Source: Cristatella mucedo
Taxonomy: Eukaryota; Bryozoa; Phylactolaemata; Cristatellidae
Length of the DNA: 64,000 nt
Assembly (NCBI GenBank): GCA_009760855.2
Contig: WPIO01000038.1
Location: 1,081,001-1,145,000 of the forward strand
Reading direction: 5' to 3'
In this document: piece by piece, positions 44,616-64,000 of the stretch
Position numbering within the stretch: the first letter of the stretch is position 1
How the letters are laid out: each line of letters begins with the position of its first letter
Notes under the pieces: model-generated
What the model saw: the letters and a program-made list of their open reading frames with translations, nothing else
The model's database searches: none
What the model was told of the DNA's origin: nothing
Made by a program: the position numbers and the translations under genes

Positions 44616-45976
44616 GGGGCTACAGAGTCCCCATGCAAAAATCCTGGTTTTTCCCTGACTGCCTGATGACCAGCTGGATGCCGAGTTCAACTACAATGGC
44701 CCCATTCCCTGCCCAGGCAGCTTCGGATGCTTAGCTGTGAGAAGCAGCTGGTGGTGATGCTGAGGAGCAAACGATTCACGAAGCACAGACTCGGAGCAGC
44801 CGACGACTGACGAGGAGGAGACCCGAGACAAATACAAGACAACACCGTAACAAGATATTATTTTAATCTTTTATATCAGCAAAAATAACAATAGTATGCA
44901 GATGAAGACCATACACATGCCAAACAAGGCTGCTGGAGCCATCTTGGCCAGCAAACAGCAGCAAACAATGGATAAGGCATGTTATGCTTATTTGCACCTC
45001 TCCCGGAGGTTCCAGCAGTTCCAACAGTTTCAAGAAGTCTGCCATCTAGAGGGTCAGACGTACCCATTATTGTGTAACAACTGGGAGCATGTTTCCTTAC
45101 ACAACGGACGGTCGCTAGATACGCCGGCCTCCGACTTTACGTCATGCATTAGGTTGATCTGTTCGTCGAAAAAGAGACCACAGCTCGTTAAATCAAATAG
45201 CAAGACCCGACAGAACATCGGTGGTAGTCCTGATCTAACGCTTGGTCTTCGGCTCAAGCTGCTTGCGTCGAGTCACAAGTTGGCTTAGTCGAGGCTATCT
45301 TGCACCAAACGACGTGCCTGTAGTGGTGAATTAGCACGTCGCACCGAAAATTGACACAATTATCTTACATTTCTTGGATCTAGGGAGCCGACTGGAAGCT
45401 GGTCATGTAGAAACTCATGTTGGCTACAAATCTGGCCGATATCTTTTCTAGCGTTCTGCAAAACCAAGCGATATCATCCCTGTACAGTTGCACAGGAAAC
45501 AGGTGGGCCGACGACACTCGAAACAGAGCTGCATACTAGGTTACTGTTGCCTGCAGCAATCAACCCTGCTCCTTTATCATCGCTGCCTCATAAGTAAAAG
45601 AAAACACTGTACTCGTGGGGTGGCTACAGCAGGTGCATTGCCCTACGTGCAGCCACGCAGACGCGTAGCTGCGTCTAGTCTTCGTAAAGACTTCGAGCCA
45701 GCGGGCGCAGCAGTTGCAGCAGCAAAGTATTAACAAAGGCTATGACAACAATCGGACGTGCAAACCTTCATAGGGCACGCGTGCGATGGTGAGAGAAGTA
45801 GCAGCTGCAGGCATGCGAGCTATTCATACTTTTGATCTTCCCTGCTCCCTTGGGAAGGCAACATCTCGACCGTCTCTTTCAGCCGAAGCCTGAAACGGTT
45901 TTCCCACCTGGTACACACGGCTGTAGTAAGCAGCAAACGTAAAATTGTACTTGCAGACGTTGAGGTGCTCCAGAAA

Positions 45977-46013
<37 letters not shown>

Positions 46014-46160
46014 TGTGTGTACTTGCAGACGTTTTGGTGCTACAGAAAGTGTGTGTGTGTGCGTTTGTGCGTGTGCGCGCAACAGAATGTTCATGTAGGT
46101 GAGATAGTGTACAAGCGAGTATGTGACTGAGTCAGAGACTGGAGATCCATATGAATACAC
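44616..46160. other. intergenic, possible unrecognised terminal exon
   Basis: Mostly without recognised features. At 44,717-44,810 plus, an acceptor-like CCCTGCCCAG precedes a 30-codon open end rich in basic residues, reported separately as a finding. TG/GT microsatellite stretches lie at about 45,978-46,080. Confidence 0.3.
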
Positions 46161-46163
46161 ATT

Positions 46164-47210
46164 CAGTGCTGGCCAGAAAAATCCACGCACATTTAGAATC
46201 AACGTAAATGTCAAACATTGCAGTTTTAAAAAATCAAAGAAAAACAAGAAAGCAACAAATATCGCAAACTGTACAAGGTGCCACATTGTTTAGCCTGCTG
46301 GGTGTGAAAAACATGAATTTAAGCTGTTTAGAGTTTTCAGGTGTGTTCGGAAACAGCTGCTTTTTTTGAAGGATTCTGGGCAAAGCAAGAATTGTTGAAT
46401 GTGCAAACATGCCCTTTTCGAAATACGCATCCCTGCGACTCTGTAGTGCACTCCTTCAGGGATGTTTTCAAAATTCTGCTTTGTGTCAGTGCACACATAA
46501 GCCAGACCTACTCAGAGATTATGCTAACACATTGTTAGCCTAGTTAGAGCAAGAAACCAGCCGACTAAGCATCCTAATGAAACAAGAGCTGCGTATACAA
46601 CTCTACAGAAGTCTCGGCAAACGCATGAGACCATGATGATCTCCACGTACTAAAAATACGGCCCAGAGATTTTGAGAAGATAGTTCAAGTTTAGTACATG
46701 CATTCGTCAAAGCGTGTGAGTTAAGACATAGGAAATCATTAAAAAAAACTCCTTTTTCCTTGTTTGTCAGAAAACGCTGATGGGCGGTTTTTCCTTTCTA
46801 CAGCTTCATTCATTTCTGGCATTGTTTCGAGCCACGTCAGATCTATGGCTTCACATTTCAAAATAGCACCGTTCAAATCATTGACGATGGCTAGAAAATG
46901 CCAGACACGGTTGTTGAGAGATTTAGTAAATCTCACCCCGTAATGCTCAGAATGGGTGCTACAAAAACGTATCCTTAGAAAATGAGTTCTATGTTGGAAG
47001 CAAAAATTGTCCTAGATAAGGCTAAACAGTCATTTGCATATTTCTGCACCTGTTAAAAAACCAAGGAGATAGCATGCATGATTTTTAGCACCAAGCTGGT
47101 TTGTCCCAGTGGTTAAGGTGCTAGCCCCGACCAAAGTCGTGGGCTCGAGCCCCGTGGCATATGTGAAGCGCCTGAATAGAGATTAAGTTCTCTTTAGGGT
47201 GCTATACAAA

Positions 47211-47244
<34 letters not shown>

Positions 47245-47324
47245 CAAGAAGCTCATAAAGCACTGAAATATTTGAAGTTATATCTTGAATTTCCAGGATG
47301 CATAGCTTTTTTGGGCTAGCACTG
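46164..47324. mobile_element. possible Tc1/mariner-like element, degenerate
   Basis: The left end reads CAGTGCTGGCCAGAAAAATC, and the reverse complement of the right end reads CAGTGCTAGCCCAAAAAAGC. These are inverted repeats of the CAGTG-GGCC type usual in Tc1/mariner elements. TA follows the right end; the left flank is TT, perhaps a mutated TA. The interior has no readable DDE transposase and contains a later SINE insertion near 47.1 kb. Confidence 0.5.
47095..47240 (+). mobile_element. SINE family A copy
   Basis: GCTGGTTTGTCCCAGTGGTT, AAGGTGCTAGCCCCGACC, GTGGGCTCGAGCCCC, GTGAAGCGCCTGAATAGAGA, then a (TA)n tail. TTAGCA occurs just before the element and again after the TA tail, a possible short target-site duplication. 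Confidence 0.85.
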
Positions 47325-47329
47325 TATTT

Positions 47330-48523
47330 TGGAGGAGCAAATGGTTGCTATGGTCCTGGCAGGCAGGCAATATTGGAATGAAAAAAAATGCAATCGTAAG
47401 CAAAAAATGGCTCTCACTAGAGGCAAACCACTTTGAATGTGTGCACTACCACATTGTTTTGAAGGCTCTGTTGCTATTGCAACATAACTCGCGATACACC
47501 AGCAGCGGTGGAGCCAGGAGGCAGGCAATTGGACCAAGTCTGCTTAACAAGCCGCAAAAACACCTCTATTTGTGACTATTAAACACCACAATTGAGGGCT
47601 ATAATTTTTCATTACTTCCGGATCTTGCGCTCCTAAATGAAAATATCACTAGTCTTGCCTTCTACATGCAAATGTTTTGGGCCTCAACCATCTGGATGAA
47701 AATACTAACGTCGCGTCTGTGCACCTGTACAGCCTATTGGCACTGCAGCAGCTCACGTTATGCTAGTTAGTGAATGCAAAGAACCAATATGCCAACTAAT
47801 TTGTAGCTGCCATGTAAGTGCTAGCTTTTAATGGATCTTCACACATCAGAAATGGAGCACAGATCTGAGAGGACTCACGATTACAAAAACTACAGCAAAT
47901 CAATGGTGCAGACACGAACTAATGCTTAATGAACTGCCAGTAGCACTAGCAGAAAGAACACCGACCACAGACGTGTCTATAGTAGTGCGCAATGGATATC
48001 AATATTAAGACAAAGGCCAAAAAATACTATGCACAAGCACACATTAATACCGTTTTTTGCTGAAAGATAAGTCAAAAAATAATTTATCAGCATCTGTAAG
48101 ATGTGCTAACTGTGCACTGCACTTTCTGATTGTAGCCATATGACAGGTGGTGCACAACCTGGTTTGGTAGCCGGTGACCAACCGAAGCTAACTGCTACGA
48201 CCCTTTGCTAGCCTAATTATAGCAACAGTAATGACGATATTATCATTATTATCACGAAGAAATTAGTATAGCACCCTAAGAAAACCGCATCTCTTTAAAA
48301 CAACACTGGCGTTACTCCTCTTTTAAGTTTCGGAGGTCTACGACTTGGGTCGACGACTATTTTCTTTTTATTCTAACGATGCGTCTTTAGGATTGCAAGC
48401 ACGTACATGTCCGGACGACGATTCTGCAATACAGTTTTGACCCTTTTTAACGCTGCACCTACTAGATGAAGGAGGGAGGTCTCTATTGAAGAATGTTGAG
48501 CAAGCACACAAACATGCGTGCAT

Positions 48524-48559
<36 letters not shown>

Positions 48560-48560
48560 A
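47330..48560. other. flank and downstream intron of EXOC2
   Basis: No recognised exon. A LINE/SINE-tail remnant is at about 48,235-48,305 and a (CA)n run at about 48,528-48,562, just downstream of the EXOC2 exon donor. The last EXOC2 exon was expected in this direction but I could not find it. Confidence 0.35.
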
Positions 48561-48579
48561 CGGCGCCGCAATGTCGCAC

Positions 48580-63736
<15,157 letters not shown>

Positions 63737-64000
63737 CTGGAAAAAGAAGCCAATATGGGCGAATGGACAAGTATGTGCTTACCGGCTACGGCCGTGTCTT
63801 TGTCGCAGGAGGCCCTTTTCGTTACACGTCCGATTACGTGCTCCCAGACTATTCAGTCCGACTAATCTTGCTTGTATTTTTAGTTATTTAGGTAGCACTA
63901 AAGCATGTCCAGTGAATGTTTCTGCTAGGCTTTGCGAGTTAGGTATCGCCCATAGAACATCCCGGATACCAGAGGGGGTTCCTTAACAATCCCTACATTT

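Noticed and set aside
44863-45288. Open frames on both strands around 45 kb, tested as the EXOC2 terminal exon
   Set aside because: None shows the expected C-terminal EXOC2 blocks, and the frames contradict each other.
63794-63890. GTAAGC donor-like site in minus orientation near 63.78 kb, considered as the preceding EXOC2 exon
   Set aside because: The phase-0 frame required by the next exon has a stop just before this donor.

Overview
This window is animal (metazoan) nuclear DNA. It has spliced genes with canonical GT-AG introns, long introns and many microsatellites. It also carries LINE retrotransposons with tRNA-derived SINEs, plus fossil DNA transposons. I cannot place the species. The presence of an axonemal gene (DRC4/GAS8) says only that the host lineage has motile cilia or flagella. 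There is no bacterial-style operon, CRISPR array or phage module.

Three host genes can be supported. (1) DRC4/GAS8, a dynein regulatory complex subunit, lies on the minus strand from about 27.9 kb down to 15.7 kb. Eight exons, all joined in phase 0, give an almost full-length protein, and a ninth first exon carrying only the ATG is proposed at 27,907-27,909. (2) A SPATA2/Tamo-like PUB-domain gene lies on the plus strand, with two coding exons at 33,360-33,719 and 35,573-37,525. It is transcribed divergently from DRC4, about 5.4 kb away. (3) The C-terminal part of EXOC2 (exocyst subunit Sec5) lies on the minus strand in seven exons between 63.7 and 48.6 kb. Its 5' part lies beyond the right edge and its last exon was not found.

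Layout: 0-2.5 kb, no recognised gene; 2.5-3.5 kb, a direct duplication holding LINE 3' ends; 3.8-7.55 kb, the longest L2/CR1-like LINE copy, with a MITE inserted in its reverse transcriptase; 8.4-8.9 kb, a CT-rich microsatellite; 10.1-12.8 kb, a very diverged tandem satellite of about 172 bp; 13.1-13.5 kb, a duplicated (CT)n(TA)n array; 15.7-27.9 kb, DRC4, with LINE copies in its large introns; 28-33.3 kb, repeat-rich intergenic DNA; 33.3-37.5 kb, the SPATA2-like gene; 38.6-43.4 kb, an AT-rich island holding a decayed hAT transposase and a decayed Polinton/Maverick-type protein-primed DNA polymerase B; 43.4-44.6 kb, another LINE; 46.2-47.3 kb, a possible Tc1/mariner-like element; 48.6-63.7 kb, EXOC2, with LINE, SINE and minisatellite material in its introns.

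The best-supported point of wider interest is the repeat ecology. The abundant tRNA-derived SINE carries a 3' end closely resembling the 3' end of the resident LINE, including a potential hairpin, as expected if the LINE enzymes mobilise it. Other points of note are the 172-bp satellite, the legible Polinton polymerase fossil, a GC-AG intron and an X-box-like site in DRC4, and a tandem-AG acceptor in EXOC2.
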